Shown here piece after piece: positions 38,528 to 50,138 of a stretch of DNA of 64,000 nucleotides; the stretch's first letter is position 1; each line of letters begins with the position of its first letter. Below the pieces are notes generated by a model that ran no database searches, was not told where the DNA came from, and saw only the letters and a list, made by a program, of their open reading frames with translations. Source of the stretch: Coptis chinensis. Lineage: Eukaryota; Streptophyta; Magnoliopsida; Ranunculales; Ranunculaceae. The position numbers and the translations under genes were made by a program. The stretch is taken from assembly GCA_015680905.1 (NCBI GenBank), contig CM027384.1, positions 77,967,501-78,031,500 of the forward strand, written 5' to 3'.

Positions 38528-38720
38528 ACGTCTTCCTCACAAGATTCAATGGTTAACAACAGTCTGACTTTGCACTAGAACATACTACCCTCTAGAACAG
38601 CAATATAACTCTCTCTGGCGGCTACAGGAAGAAGAGAAGAAGAATAGGGCAGGTTATGGTTTATGTTTCTCTGAGATGGGTGTCTTATGAATTGTACCTT
38701 CTATGGACGCACAACCCCTG

Positions 38721-39062
38721 TATTTATAGAGGTAGGTCGGTCACAGCAGTCCAACTCGCACAAGGACATGGTCGATCAAGAGACCAACTCACACTAGGAC
38801 ACTAAAACCGTATTTATAGAGGTAGGTCGGTCACATCAGTCCAACTCGCACAAGGGCATGATCGATCAAGAGACCAACTCACACTAGGACACTGAAACTG
38901 AAACTTACAGCAAAAGAACATGGTCGGTCAAGAGACCAACTCACACTAGGACATTGAAACCGTATTTATAGAGGTAGGTCGGTCACAACAGTCCAACTTG
39001 CACAAGGACATGGTCGGTCAAGAGACCAACTCACACTAGGACACTGAAATCGAAACTTACAG
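38721..39062 (-). repeat. Tandem repeats inside the Copia-A-type LTR, ~90-bp unit
   Basis: Units starting TATTTATAGAGGTAGGTCGG occur at 38721, 38811 and 38963. Partial copies of GGTCGATCAAGAGACCAACT lie between them. Confidence 0.85.
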
Positions 39063-39300
39063 CAAAAGAAAAAACAAGTTTAGGCTTTTGGTTAGCCACT
39101 ACCCACTAGACAGTAAGCCCAAGCCCAACATGACGCGACTCGGTGCGGGCGCGTGCGTGTGGCTTTGGGTGAGTCCTCTCTCCTAACACAAAAATATTTG
39201 TACCTTAAGGGCACGCCCTTATGGTAGAGGAATGTCTCTTATACTTCACATGCTAGTGGTGGTTAACCAATGTGGGACTATCTACAATGCACTAAAGTGG

Positions 39301-39478
39301 AGAGAACACACTTTGTTTTGTTCATCTCCTCCACTTTGCACAAAACAATAAAGAGATAAGGACAGAATTAACAGGTAACAACTACCTAGAGAGAACACAC
39401 TTTGTTTTGTTCATCTCCTCCACTTTGCACAAAACAATAAAGAGACAAGGACAGAATTAACAGGTAACAACTACCTAG
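39301..39478 (-). repeat. 89-bp tandem duplication in the same LTR
   Basis: Two near-identical units (39301-39389 and 39390-39478) begin AGAGAACACACTTTG. Each joins LTR-start sequence to LTR-end sequence (ACAGAATTAACAGGTAACAA), as expected from unequal exchange between neighbouring LTRs. Confidence 0.8.
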
Positions 39479-39710
39479 AGGCAGAAAGGCAGCAGCAGTC
39501 TGACTTTGCACTAAAACAGACTACCCTTTAGAACAGCAATATAACTCTCGCTGGTTAAGGAATGTCTCTTATACTTCACATGCTAGTGATGGTTAACCAA
39601 TGTGGGACTATCTGCAATGCACGAAAGTGGAGAGAACACACTTTGTTCATCTCTTCCACTTTGCACACACACTAGTATTTAGAAATACTTATAGAGATTC
39701 CAACATTTGG

Positions 39711-40755
39711 CAGGTAGTTTTATCCTGTTGTCTCTTGTCTCACTTTATAGCTGAAGAATGACAACGCATTCAATCTTCTACCTTCTTACAAATATTCTAT
39801 ATTGTTGTCTTTTATTGTGAATTTAATTTTCTTTTGAATGGTGGATTAATGATTATTCGTGTTTTTTGTAAACTCCCTTAACCAAATTGATATAGTCAAA
39901 GATGCTAGAACAAGCCGATTTTCTCCAAAGATGATCTACATGGTTTGAAAACCATCCTCATAAAAATTCATGTCCAGCGTTTTTACTGTTTCATTTGCTT
40001 AAGAAAAAGAAAATCCATTAATTAACAGATGATCTCGTATTCTTCTTTTTTAAAAGTACTAGCTGAATTGAAAATTTTCACAGACGACTTATTATTATTA
40101 TTTTTTAATAAATAAAAAAAATGGCACTGAAAAACAAAAACATATCTTCTGTAAAAATCTATTTCATTTTCTACACTTTCTATTTCCCTTTATATTTTCT
40201 TTGACGCGTCTGTAAGTATGTCCTAAGAGGCAAAAGAAGTTTTGAGGAACCATTTGATCCATTAAAGAAGTTGCTTAAAAGTTAAAACTGGCGTACTGTT
40301 TGAAAATCTAAAACTACTTTAGGGAACCATTAGAAAAAGTTTTGCGTATGCGCAGTTTTATAAGCACTCCTTGATGCGAACTAAGTTGCACTACGTGTAA
40401 GGGTGTAATCACATATGGTGGTGACATTATCAGTGTTAACAAAATCAAATTCATTATGCAACATAAACAGTAATTTTTGTACGTACACTTCAATTATCAG
40501 TAATTAAGTTGTTACACAGTCCAACGGAGTTGTCTAAATGGCCAAAAAAAACCCATAGTTTGTCATTATCTTAACCACATCTCTGCTGCTAACGCTAAGG
40601 TGCCGGCACTTTGAAGTCTAAATCAATAAAGCCTACCGTAGCCGTTGGAGAGTTGGTCTCAATCATTCTATCTTCATCAAAGTTAAATAACAACAGAATT
40701 GAATCTCTGATATCTTTAATATAGAATGTTTAGAATCTTTATGAAGTTAGTTGTC
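39711..40755. other. Intergenic upstream of protease 3
   Basis: AT-rich spacer without a recognised gene or repeat. Confidence 0.5.
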
Positions 40756-40762
40756 TATATAA
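40756..40762 (+). promoter_or_regulatory. TATA box of cysteine protease 3
   Basis: TATATAA lies 85-91 bases upstream of the ATG at 40847. Confidence 0.7.
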
Positions 40763-40846
40763 ACTCAAGGATAACTCGACTTCAAGTGTACCTACAAAGA
40801 CATCCATAACAAACATTAATTCCGAGTCTTGGTTTCAGTTGCTCGA

Positions 40847-42004
40847 ATGGCTTCAGTCGGGAAATCAATCCATGTTTTTAATATAGTCCTAGTCATTTTA
40901 AGTCTATGGGCTTGTCAAGCTGCTTCTCGAACTCTCAATGAGGCTTCTATGTTGGAGAGATATGAACACTGGATGGTTCAGTATGGTCGTGTATACAATG
41001 ATGCAACGGAGAAGGACAGGCGTTTTGAAATATTCAAAGAAAATGTTGTACGTATTGAGTCCTTGAACAGGGCTGGGAACAGAACCTACATATTAAGTGT
41101 TAACGGGTTTGCAGACCAAACCAATGAAGAATTTAAGGCAGCTCGAAATGGATTCAGAGGACTTTGCTCACCAGCAAAACCTTTCCAGGCCACTCCTTTC
41201 AGATATGAAAATGTCACTGCAGTTCCCTCTAGTATGGACTGGAGGAAGAAAGGCGCAGTAACCCCAGTCAAGGACCAAGGCCAATGTGGTAATTATAGTA
41301 CAAAGAGATCATGACTAATTTTTCGTACTGAAGAAGAAACAACTAAGCCTTTTCCTTTACCTTGCAGGGAAGTGATCTTCACTAACTTCATATAATAATG
41401 TGAAATTTCAGGATCTTGTTGGGCATTCTCAGCTGTGGCAGCTATGGAAGGGGCTACTCAGCTAAAAACAGGGAAGTTGATCTCCTTATCTGAACAGGAA
41501 TTGGTGGACTGCGATACTAAGGGCGTGGACCAAGGGTGTGAGGGCGGTGAAATGGATGATGCATTTCTATTTGTCCAACGCAACAAAGGCATTGCCTCAG
41601 AAACTACCTATCCTTACACTGCTGCAGACAATACTTGCAATACTAAGGAGGAAGCCTCTCATGCAGCTGAAATCAGCGGCCACGAAGATGTCCCAAGAAA
41701 CAGCGAGGTGGCCTTGCTGAAGGCCGTGGCCAACCAACCAATAGCTGTAGCGATTGATGCTGGAGGCCCTGATTTCCAATTCTATTCAAGTGGTGTATTC
41801 ACTGGTCAGTGTGGTACAGATCTAGACCACGGTGTGACTGCAGTTGGTTACGATGTGAGCGACGATGGGACTAAGTATTGGCTTGTGAAGAACTCATGGG
41901 GCAGTGCATGGGGTGAGAATGGATACATAAGAATGCAAAGGGATGTCAGTGCCAAGGGAGGTATTTGCGGTATCGCCATGGATGCTTCTTACCCTATTGC
42001 TTGA
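40847..42004 (+). CDS. SAG39: SAG39-like papain-family cysteine protease 3
   Basis: Exons 40847-41288 and 41412-42004 encode 344 residues. The ATG at 40847 ([12 protein letters not shown]) aligns with the starts of paralogues 1 and 2; no in-frame ATG lies just upstream. A signal peptide (~1-29), I29 propeptide with ERFNIN-type helix and C1A peptidase domain follow in order. Catalytic residues are Cys150, His287 and Asn308. The intron interrupts the codon of Gly148, as in the paralogues. The usual VGYG after the catalytic His is VGYD here and in pseudogene 2. No retention signal is present. It is likely a vacuolar or secreted senescence-type protease and it looks functional. Confidence 0.92.
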
Positions 42005-42827
42005 GGAGGCAAAGAAAGTTCTATTCCTGGTCTGCTCTAATTTCTATATGAATATATACTAAGCTCCCTTTTAGCTGTATATATGGCTTGTCATGAAAGG
42101 ATGAATGTACTTGTAAATAAAAGCCTTTGGGTATAAGTTTCAAGTGAAATGGGAACTTCTTTAGTTTTAATGACATTTTGTCATTCCAAGCAGGAATGAC
42201 TGTGATTCCTTGTTTTAAACTTAAATTATTGTTAAAAAAAATAAAGAAAAGAAACACCAATCAACAACTCATCCCTATTCAAGTTCAAAACCATCCCTTG
42301 TTCTAGCCCAAAATTACATCCAATATTTTACATGTAAACAAGCACAGCCTTCATAATCCTGAATGCTGAAATTAGTAAACACCAAAAACAGAGTCATATA
42401 AACAAGATACAGATCATTATAGCACACAGTTCTCTCTTTCACGGCATCATTCAGAGATTGTATAACACGAAACACTAGAAAAAAAAATTAACAAAAAGAT
42501 CATACAGCTTCGCAAGATGCCAATCAATATGAAGTGGAACAATCACATCCTACGTGAACAACTGCATGTTAATAACCATAACTATATCAATTCCACCATA
42601 CATCAACATGCTCTCTTATCATCTTATGTCCTTTTTGTCCAAAATTATCTATACAAGTTGCTAAAAGACAAACTAAATTATATGATACACATACCTAAAG
42701 ACAAACTAAATTATATGCTACGAATACCTAAGACTCCATGATTAGTTGTTGATGCTTCCCAATTTGGTCTCATCTTGTCCAGCTATCAAGCAATACGAAT
42801 AGCACTACTCATATATGGCATTCGTCT
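42005..42827. other. 3' flank of protease 3 and spacer
   Basis: A short direct repeat (GACAAACTAAATTATATG near 42667 and 42703) is the only structure noticed. Confidence 0.5.
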
Positions 42828-43453
42828 ATTCGGTTCTTATGTAGCTGAAAAGCCCAATAATAAGGCCCCCAGGTGCTTAAGTGCCGGGGTTTATCTGGAT
42901 TCACATATAGAGAAATTAGAATAGCAACCAACCCATTTTTGAACATAAACAACAGGTTATTTTCCCTTTTAAGAATTTGCTTGGGCCCCCACAATCTCGT
43001 GAGCCGCCCTGCCCAGTTCTTATTAAAGGAACCATGAAGCCAATTGCATTGCCTTGCAACCTAGCAAGCACTGAAGCTTCTCTTCCACTGTACCTTCTTC
43101 CACTGCAGCACAGAACAACAAAGGTTAACAATTTACAAATTAAGTTAACAAGTATAAAAATATAAATAGGCTGGGTTAAAATATAACCTGCTTGCATCCA
43201 CTTCATGGGCTCAACAAATATAGAGGAGCACTCAGGCGGTTCCTTCTCCGTGTCCCACGAATCACTTCTCTTCTTCCATTTAAAACATCTCTCCCCCTCT
43301 CCTCGCTTGTGGTCAACCACATTCTCCTGAGATGCAACGATTCCCCGGCACTTCTTACAACGGTATATTAATTGCGTTTGCAAGTCTGTTCCAACATCAG
43401 ACTTTTTTTCTTCTTCCATTATGGTATTAGTATCCGATATATCCTTATATCCT
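42828..43453 (-). pseudogene. Fragment of a YVH1/DSP12-like dual-specificity phosphatase (zinc-binding end)
   Basis: The minus-strand segment 43453-43189 reads YRCKKCRGIVASQENVVDH, GEGERCFKWKKRSDSWD and CSSIFVEPMKWMQ, ending at a GT donor. A second segment (43107-42990) reads VEEGTVEEKLQC..GCKA, and a last scrap near 42860-42830 reads AFQLHKNRIDEC. Together these match the C-terminal zinc-binding domain of plant dual-specificity phosphatase 12 (YVH1-like), which in yeast acts in ribosome assembly. The catalytic HCxxGxxR half is absent and the later segments contain stops, so it is a partial pseudogene. Confidence 0.75.
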
Positions 43454-44039
43454 GTCACAATTAATAACAAATAAAAACCATAAAAACAAGATGCCACTTC
43501 ATTTTGTAGTAGAAATAGAACTTCTTTAAAGTGAATGTGGGCCTGGGCTGGTAATGCAGCCCATAGCCTGTAGATCGGCCTGGTCCAGTCTTCCCTCACT
43601 AAATAAACTCTTTCTCACCAAAAACCTTTTTTTTTTTTTTTTAATCCTCTCAATCTGTTAAATTCTTTTTTGTAGGTGAATAATGTTATTATTCTTTATA
43701 ATATATATGCAATTTCACATTGGAATATTGGATGCATCATTTGGGAACACCAATCTTTCTTTATTTTTTTTTGTTATAAAGTTAATAGTTCCACTAGCTA
43801 GGACCATCTCTTCACGTAATTTTTAATTTCAATTTCATGATAATCGCATTTTTTGGTGTGTGGTGGCCAATGCGGGTTGTGTAGTTATTATTAACCCCAT
43901 ATTTCAGAGGCAACTATAGTGAAATGGAGGTTTATCTCGTTGTGATTGTTTCGATCTATTTTGTTTTTTGTTTTTTTTAAGAAAAAAAAAATCTGTTTGA
44001 GCACATTTTACACGGACCTACTTTTTAGACTGATAAACA
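43454..44039. other. Spacer, nothing recognised
   Basis: Poly(T) at 43627 and AT-rich sequence. The minus-strand text 43480-43600 (PIYRLWAALPAQ) could be an upstream phosphatase scrap but is too weak to assign. Confidence 0.4.
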
Positions 44040-47000
44040 CTCAAAATTGTAATACTAAACCCCGTATGGGTAACACCATACATCTCTTTTACGAGCCTAC
44101 AGTTGCTATGACTTTGGATCTTCCCTATCACGAGCCCACCCCCACCATTCAATACATCGTACATAACTCTTTTAATCACTACTTTTGGGAAGATTTCACC
44201 GGCCTCTATGGCGATGGCCTCACCCGAGTCATTAAACGTGAGGAAGCTGGCCGATGGCTGGACAAAACAATTCCCCTAGCAAGTATGACAATGAATGTCG
44301 GGACTACCATGTTATTTATCCTTCTGAACAGGATTGGCATTTTTCCACTTCCACCGAATCAGCTTGCAAGACTTTTCATGCTCTTACTCAGCAACATACC
44401 TTCTTCGACATCACGAAGCTCGATCGTAATTGAGAACCTGAAAAGGGCTCGTCATTTTTGACACCATTATATCACCTTGCCCGTTACCGCATGCCGGATA
44501 ATAAGGGCATTCTTCCCACAGTTTTCAGCCACTTTTCATGATTGGGTACGAGTAGATTCTATGTGTCCGGCGAACATGATAATTCGTTCTTTGAGATTTC
44601 AGGTCTGGCGTCGGCGCTCTTCAAGGTACCTGAAGTACGTTTGTTGCTTCCCCAAAGACAAAGACATGATAGTTCATTTGGACACTTCTAAAAAGAGAAA
44701 GTGGAGCGAAGTTGGGCAAACCATGATAAACTGGAGTGATGCCAAAGAATGGCACTTCAATAGAGATAAAGCTAGAATGGACATACCCCTAATTCGTAAT
44801 TAGGGCAGTGTAAGTTGATGTACATATTTGTTGTTTTACTTTTTGATGTGCCCTTTCCCTTTTGTTTTGTATATTATATGTGGTGTTCGCATAATCTTCT
44901 GTTGCAAATATCAGCTCTATTTTTGCTCAAGCATCTCTGGTATATTCTTTCTTCCTCTTGACACTTTGAGGACACAGCGTTTTACTGTTTGGGGGTGGTT
45001 AAAACCTTTCGCAAAAATTAAGCATTTATAGGTTGTATATAACTTTATTTTATGTCTAAATAAGTGTATTTAGTGATAAAGTCTCGTTTTCTTTTCTATG
45101 ATGAAAAATATTTAGAAATCTCACCTTAACGTTAGAATTAGGATTTGTTATTAGAAACTTAAGTTAATACGTATGTAATAGTTTTTATATCTTTTCATGA
45201 GCATTTATGCACTGACTGTCATTGAATTTACATAGCAGTAAGTTTCTGGGACCTATGGTCAGACAACTTAATTTCCATATCCTGTGAGAATCTAACCAAA
45301 AAGCCTAAAAATGTGTGATTTATGAGTAATGACACAGAGGAGTAGTTTTTCCGAATTGAGAAGTTCACGCGCCTACTTACTTGATCACTACCCGAATCCT
45401 AGGCGAGAATTTAGGCTTTCTTTGGATCGATATAGCCAAAAATTCGTACCTGTTAAATTTTTACTGCTAGTCGCCCCACTGAACCTTTCATTAACCCTTT
45501 CTATTTCACCAAAAAAATTCTTACCAATTTATTAACCACAAATAAATAAGCCCACCTAGATGATAAGTATGAGAAATAGGATGAAGTGTGGAAAAATAAA
45601 AAAAAAAAACTTGTCACAAATCAAAATCAGTTACCTGCTTCAGAAAGAAAAGAAAAAGAAAAATAGAAATATGTTTTCAAAAATCAAAAGAAAAATCAAA
45701 GTTAGAACTTCCTCCAAAATCAAATCAAAAGGGAATACAAAAGCTTAAAAAAGCTAAGTATGGAAAGTCATGTTAGAAGCAGGAAAGAAAATAAGGATTT
45801 TTCTAGTGTAAATATCTCGAAGACCTTATTCTCTCATACATATTATTTTTGAATTTTCCATTTTATTTTCTTCTACACTACCACCTAAGCCCCAAAACAC
45901 CTAATAAAGACTTTTAGCTCAATTAAGAGTAGGATGGTGTGATAATAAGTAGTAGATGTGAATTCTCGACCTCGACTCCTCTGACTGTCATTGAGTATGT
46001 GAGAAAACGTATGCTCACTGCATACTGAAGTTAGCAAAACTTGAGTGGAAAAACATGAGAGAATTTGTGTTTCGACATATACATGTGAGAACCTACTTAA
46101 GGACGCTATCCAAAGGATCCAGAAACGACCTTGCTCGTACATTTCATTGTAAAGATCACTGCATGCATGTTCATATGTAGATGTTTTGATTATTGTATGT
46201 ATATTAACTTGAATTTCAAAAGACTTAATCCTTATTCTCCCCTCCCTCTTAGTGAGATGTATAGATATCTGAGATTAATTAAGGGAACAAGCCTTTGTTA
46301 CTAAGTTGTTATAGTATAGATGAAGTTGTGAGTATCTTATCTGGAAAACTCTCACGAGGCTATAACTCGTCCACTAGGGAATTCCAAGTGGTTTAAGGCC
46401 TTGTTGCATATGGTCAATGCAACCGCACTATGCAAAATTAGACTTAGTTTATGATAATACATTTTTGGCCACTTATCGTTTTAATGTTTCTTCTTTGTTT
46501 GAGGACAAGCAAAGTGTTGTTTGGGTGTGTAATCACCCAAAACTGTAATACTAAACCCCGTAGAGAAATAGCATTTTGGTTAATTATGTGTTTAATAATC
46601 ATGAAATAATTATATTTTCGTATTTTTGCAGGTTTTCGCAGTTAACATGAATATAATGATAAAACATGCATCAAAGTACGGGAATACTGTGCATACTTGA
46701 AGTATTCCCACTCAGCCCAGTGAAGCCCAACAAAGCCTGACTAAAGTCGAAGATTCCAAAGGGACAAAACCAGTGCAGAACGGGACCACGTGTAAAGAAG
46801 CAGCAAACTTCCGAAGCTCACATCTTTCAAACTTGGACGCCGATTTCGGCAAATGAACTGCCAGAACGACGAGCTATACGCAAAGACATAAAGTTGTAAA
46901 AACGCCAAAATCCGGGCCAACACTAGACACAGCACGTGGACCCACTCTGCGAGCCTACAAGAAATAATGAGTCATCATGCATAGACAAGTGGTAAGTGAT

Positions 47001-48300
47001 GGACACTTTTGTGACACCTTGCAAGAAAAGACAAGACAAGACAAGAAATTAAATACATGATTAGATTGTTGATTAGAAAAGGGTGAAAAAAGTTTGGATG
47101 TTTTGAAAAGAAAAAGACAAACTTTGTGAAAAAAAGTTTGGATGTTTTGAAAAAGGAAAAAGACAAACTTATAAATGTGGGAAGGTTTCACGTGAGATTC
47201 TCATAGGATATATATTTTGAATGTTGGAGAAAGGAGGGGGCTGTTCTTGCATTTCATTTTGGTTTTTACATTTTCATGCTTAATATTTTCTCATTTTGAA
47301 GCTTTTGTATTAGGTTGGTACAGGAAGATTTTATCTTATAATAAAATCTATTTTCTTCAAGTTCAAATTCCAGTTCTTCCTTCGGTTGCAAGACATAAAA
47401 TCAATCCAAGGACCATGAGCTAAAACCCTCCCAATGGGTTAATGATGCTCATGTGAGGATCAGGCTGCAATTTAGTAGTCCAAAATCACTACTTAGGGAA
47501 TAGGGTTTGATTATACATTCGGTCCCAAAATAACTGAGTCTGACCAAGTTTGGAGTGTTGATACTCCATATTAGTCTCGTACGAGACCCAGTTAACACTA
47601 GGTCAAGTCTCATGCGAGACCCTATGGTGGCCGTTAACCCTCTGGTTTGTCCAGCTGGTGTATACTTAAACAAGGAGTTGAAGTGATATTCCAAAGATGG
47701 AATGTTAATTCAACTCCTCATGCTAGTGAGATTAACTCAGAGATGAGTGCGTCTTACTAGGGATTGATACTCGACGCCGTTTCGGGTTTGTCTATAAACT
47801 CGAGACGGATTAGAGCTGTAGTGATAAGATACTCTAAAAAATTGTAATTGACCTTGCATGATTACGATTAACCTTCTTCTTGTATCTCTCTCTCTCTCTC
47901 TTTCTAGTTTATTAAGTAATCAATCTTTGTAATTCTAAGTTAACTTGCATTCCAAGTCTTAATTGAGCAACATAAGAAATAACAAAGTAAATCCTACTCA
48001 CTAAATCCCTTGAAGCTGTAATTTCAGTTGTGAAATTTGCCTAGTCCTAAGGTTTGGACAATCCCTTACTCGATCTATGCTACCAACCCACGTGAGTAAG
48101 GTAACTTGACTAGTCGGACGATTTACGGACTTTGGACTCAAAAGAACAAACCTTAAATTACTGATTATCATAGACTTACTACTGTGACTCACTATTTGGA
48201 TAACGTTGGTTTGCATTGCAATATATACAGACACATATCTCTATGTAAATCAATAGTTACCATTAGTAGGTCGATTAAGTAGGCCAAATTAGTAGGTTTG
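44040..48300 (+). mobile_element. Degraded Gypsy-type region (possibly Athila-like)
   Basis: Two polypurine-like contexts typical of plant Gypsy elements occur: TTTGAGGACACAGC followed by GTTTGGGGGTGG near 44965-44998, and TTTGAGGACAAGCAAAG followed by TTTGGGTG near 46498-46527. The 19-bp TGTAATACTAAACCCCGTA is repeated at 44048 and 46544, and the second copy may mark an LTR start. Sequence from 47400 to 48240 resembles the non-coding LTR or leader of Gypsy elements. No clear polymerase domains remain. Family and borders are tentative. Confidence 0.45.
44077..44803 (+). other. Two unrecognised open frames within the Gypsy-like region
   Basis: Open frames at ~44077-44461 (with YHEPTPTIQYIVHNSFNHYF) and 44477-44803 (with KKRKWSEVGQTMINW) show no motif I know. 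They are probably remnants of the surrounding retroelement. Confidence 0.35.
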
Positions 48301-48612
48301 TGTATCATTACTACATTATTTTTTGCATTTTATTATTTTATTCGCATTTTACCTACTAATATATGAAGCAAAAGTATAAATGGCGGTCATAAGAAAACAT
48401 CAAGAAAGAGATAAATAGTGGATGATTTGCATTAATTCATTTATATGCCTATTCAAATAACTAAAACAAAAACAAGTAATTCCCATTGCTTCAACTGGCG
48501 ACTGATTATTTATTTATTTTGGCCTTTCAACTAACGCGCGTGTAGGCTCTCCCCAAAAACATATGCAACCAGTGTTTGCGGTAAATTGCTTGCAGCCTTG
48601 CACCATCTAAAG

Positions 48613-48919
48613 TAGGGCTGGAAATGGTACGGGTTTCAACCGAATCCGACCATATCCGAATCTATTTTACCGTATATGGTTTCTATGTTTGTGACTAGAA
48701 TCCAACTCGAACCCGAACCATTTTAACAAGATTCATATTTTGATGCCTAAAAATTAATTTATATCTTACATTTATATATGAAAATCATTAAAATAATATA
48801 TTTTTTGGTGTTTTTTAATGGATGGATATCTGAAATTCGACTCAAATCCGGATGGATCCTAATATGGTAAAGAGTTATGAGTGAGAATCCGATCCGAACC
48901 CGCTCCATTTCCAGCCCTA
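48613..48919. mobile_element. hAT-type MITE, 307 bp
   Basis: Perfect 15-bp inverted ends TAGGGCTGGAAATGG are flanked by 8-bp copies ATCTAAAG (48605-48612) and ATCTAGAG (48920-48927), 7 of 8 matching. The length, the 8-bp duplication and the TAGGG ends fit hAT MITEs. Confidence 0.9.
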
Positions 48920-48927
48920 ATCTAGAG

Positions 48928-50095
48928 GCTAGAGATGCTCTTATAACACCATTAGCTTGTGATTTGGGCCTAATTGGTGAAAAAAAACCCAAAATGCCTT
49001 ATTAACAAAATGTTAATGGAGACTTTCTCTCAAAAGTCAAAACACCATTTTCATCTTTTTCAATCCTCAAAACACAAGAGTGACTCTCAAGGACAAAACG
49101 GACGCAAAAATCACTCCCAAACCCAAGCTTTTTAAATAATCAGCCACAAAGACCGGGTTAGGGTAAGTTCAATTTTACCCCAAATTTCCAGACAATATTT
49201 AAAACAATGATATTCAATCATCTGGAAACACGGGGTGAAACAGAACCCAATACCCTGTTATCAAACATGATATATATAAAAAAAAATTGAAATCAAAATA
49301 AAACTAAAAGGAACAACTCTTCATCACATTATTAAACTACAAAGAAACTAACCAACTTTATTACATCCATGCTCAAAAAACAAAACCGTACACGAGGAAA
49401 AACTTAAACCATAAGACTCCAAGAGCAACTCCAAATCACGTGTCCTCATCCACTGCACTCTACTATCTATGTTTCCAAGAACACACCCACGTTGCAAAAC
49501 AAAACAAACATGGGTCAGCAAATTGAATTTGCTGGTATGAGTAAGACTAAATATAAAATAACAATACGTTCATATTTTTCGAATAAAGAAATATACAATT
49601 CAATCATTTCAACTTGGAAGACAAGTTAGTTCCGTATTTTCAAAATGTCATGTAGTTTCTTCGCAAGTAAAATTTTAACCCCCAATGTACATTTCCAAGA
49701 AATCTCAGATAACAGTATTCATCATGCTCACTTTCCAAAATAACTCACAATATAATTTTCACTTATATTCAACTTATTACATACACATATGATAACTTAT
49801 TTAAATATGAGTTTGATATACTTTTTACCTTTAAGCCAACACGTTGTCTTAGGGTAGGACAATGTGCCTGCATAAAAAGTTAATAAGTCGTACTCTCTTG
49901 CAAAACAAAGTTAGATTTCCCAAACGTAATCATTTATAGTATACATCTATTTCACTCTCACTGCAACCATCATGGGTATATATAATATGACATAATATAT
50001 AGCCAATATTAACTAACATTCATATCACACCACTATATCCATCATATCACACTAAACCAGATTCACAAAACTATACGCCCAGCAGCCGAACCCAT
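48928..50095. other. Intergenic upstream of the COG4 pseudogene
   Basis: AT-rich, no gene recognised. The 49190-50080 stretch has the composition of an old LTR, but no ends or partner were found. Confidence 0.4.
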
Positions 50096-50128
50096 GAGCA
50101 AAGTCGGCATGTAACTGTTTAATCTCAT
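50096..50128. repeat. 33-bp block shared with lyase intron 8
   Basis: Same orientation as 13299-13331 with one mismatch, lying just before the COG4 start codon region. Confidence 0.7.
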
Positions 50129-50138
50129 CTTAAAAAAA

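Noticed and set aside
38721-39062. CRISPR-like array
   Set aside because: Units are directly adjacent without unique spacers, inside an LTR of a plant genome.
40829-40846. Longer start for protease 3
   Set aside because: The codon at 40829 is TTG, not ATG. The ATG at 40847 aligns with the paralogues.
45560-45748. Lysine-rich small protein
   Set aside because: A-rich low-complexity sequence inside the degraded Gypsy-like region.
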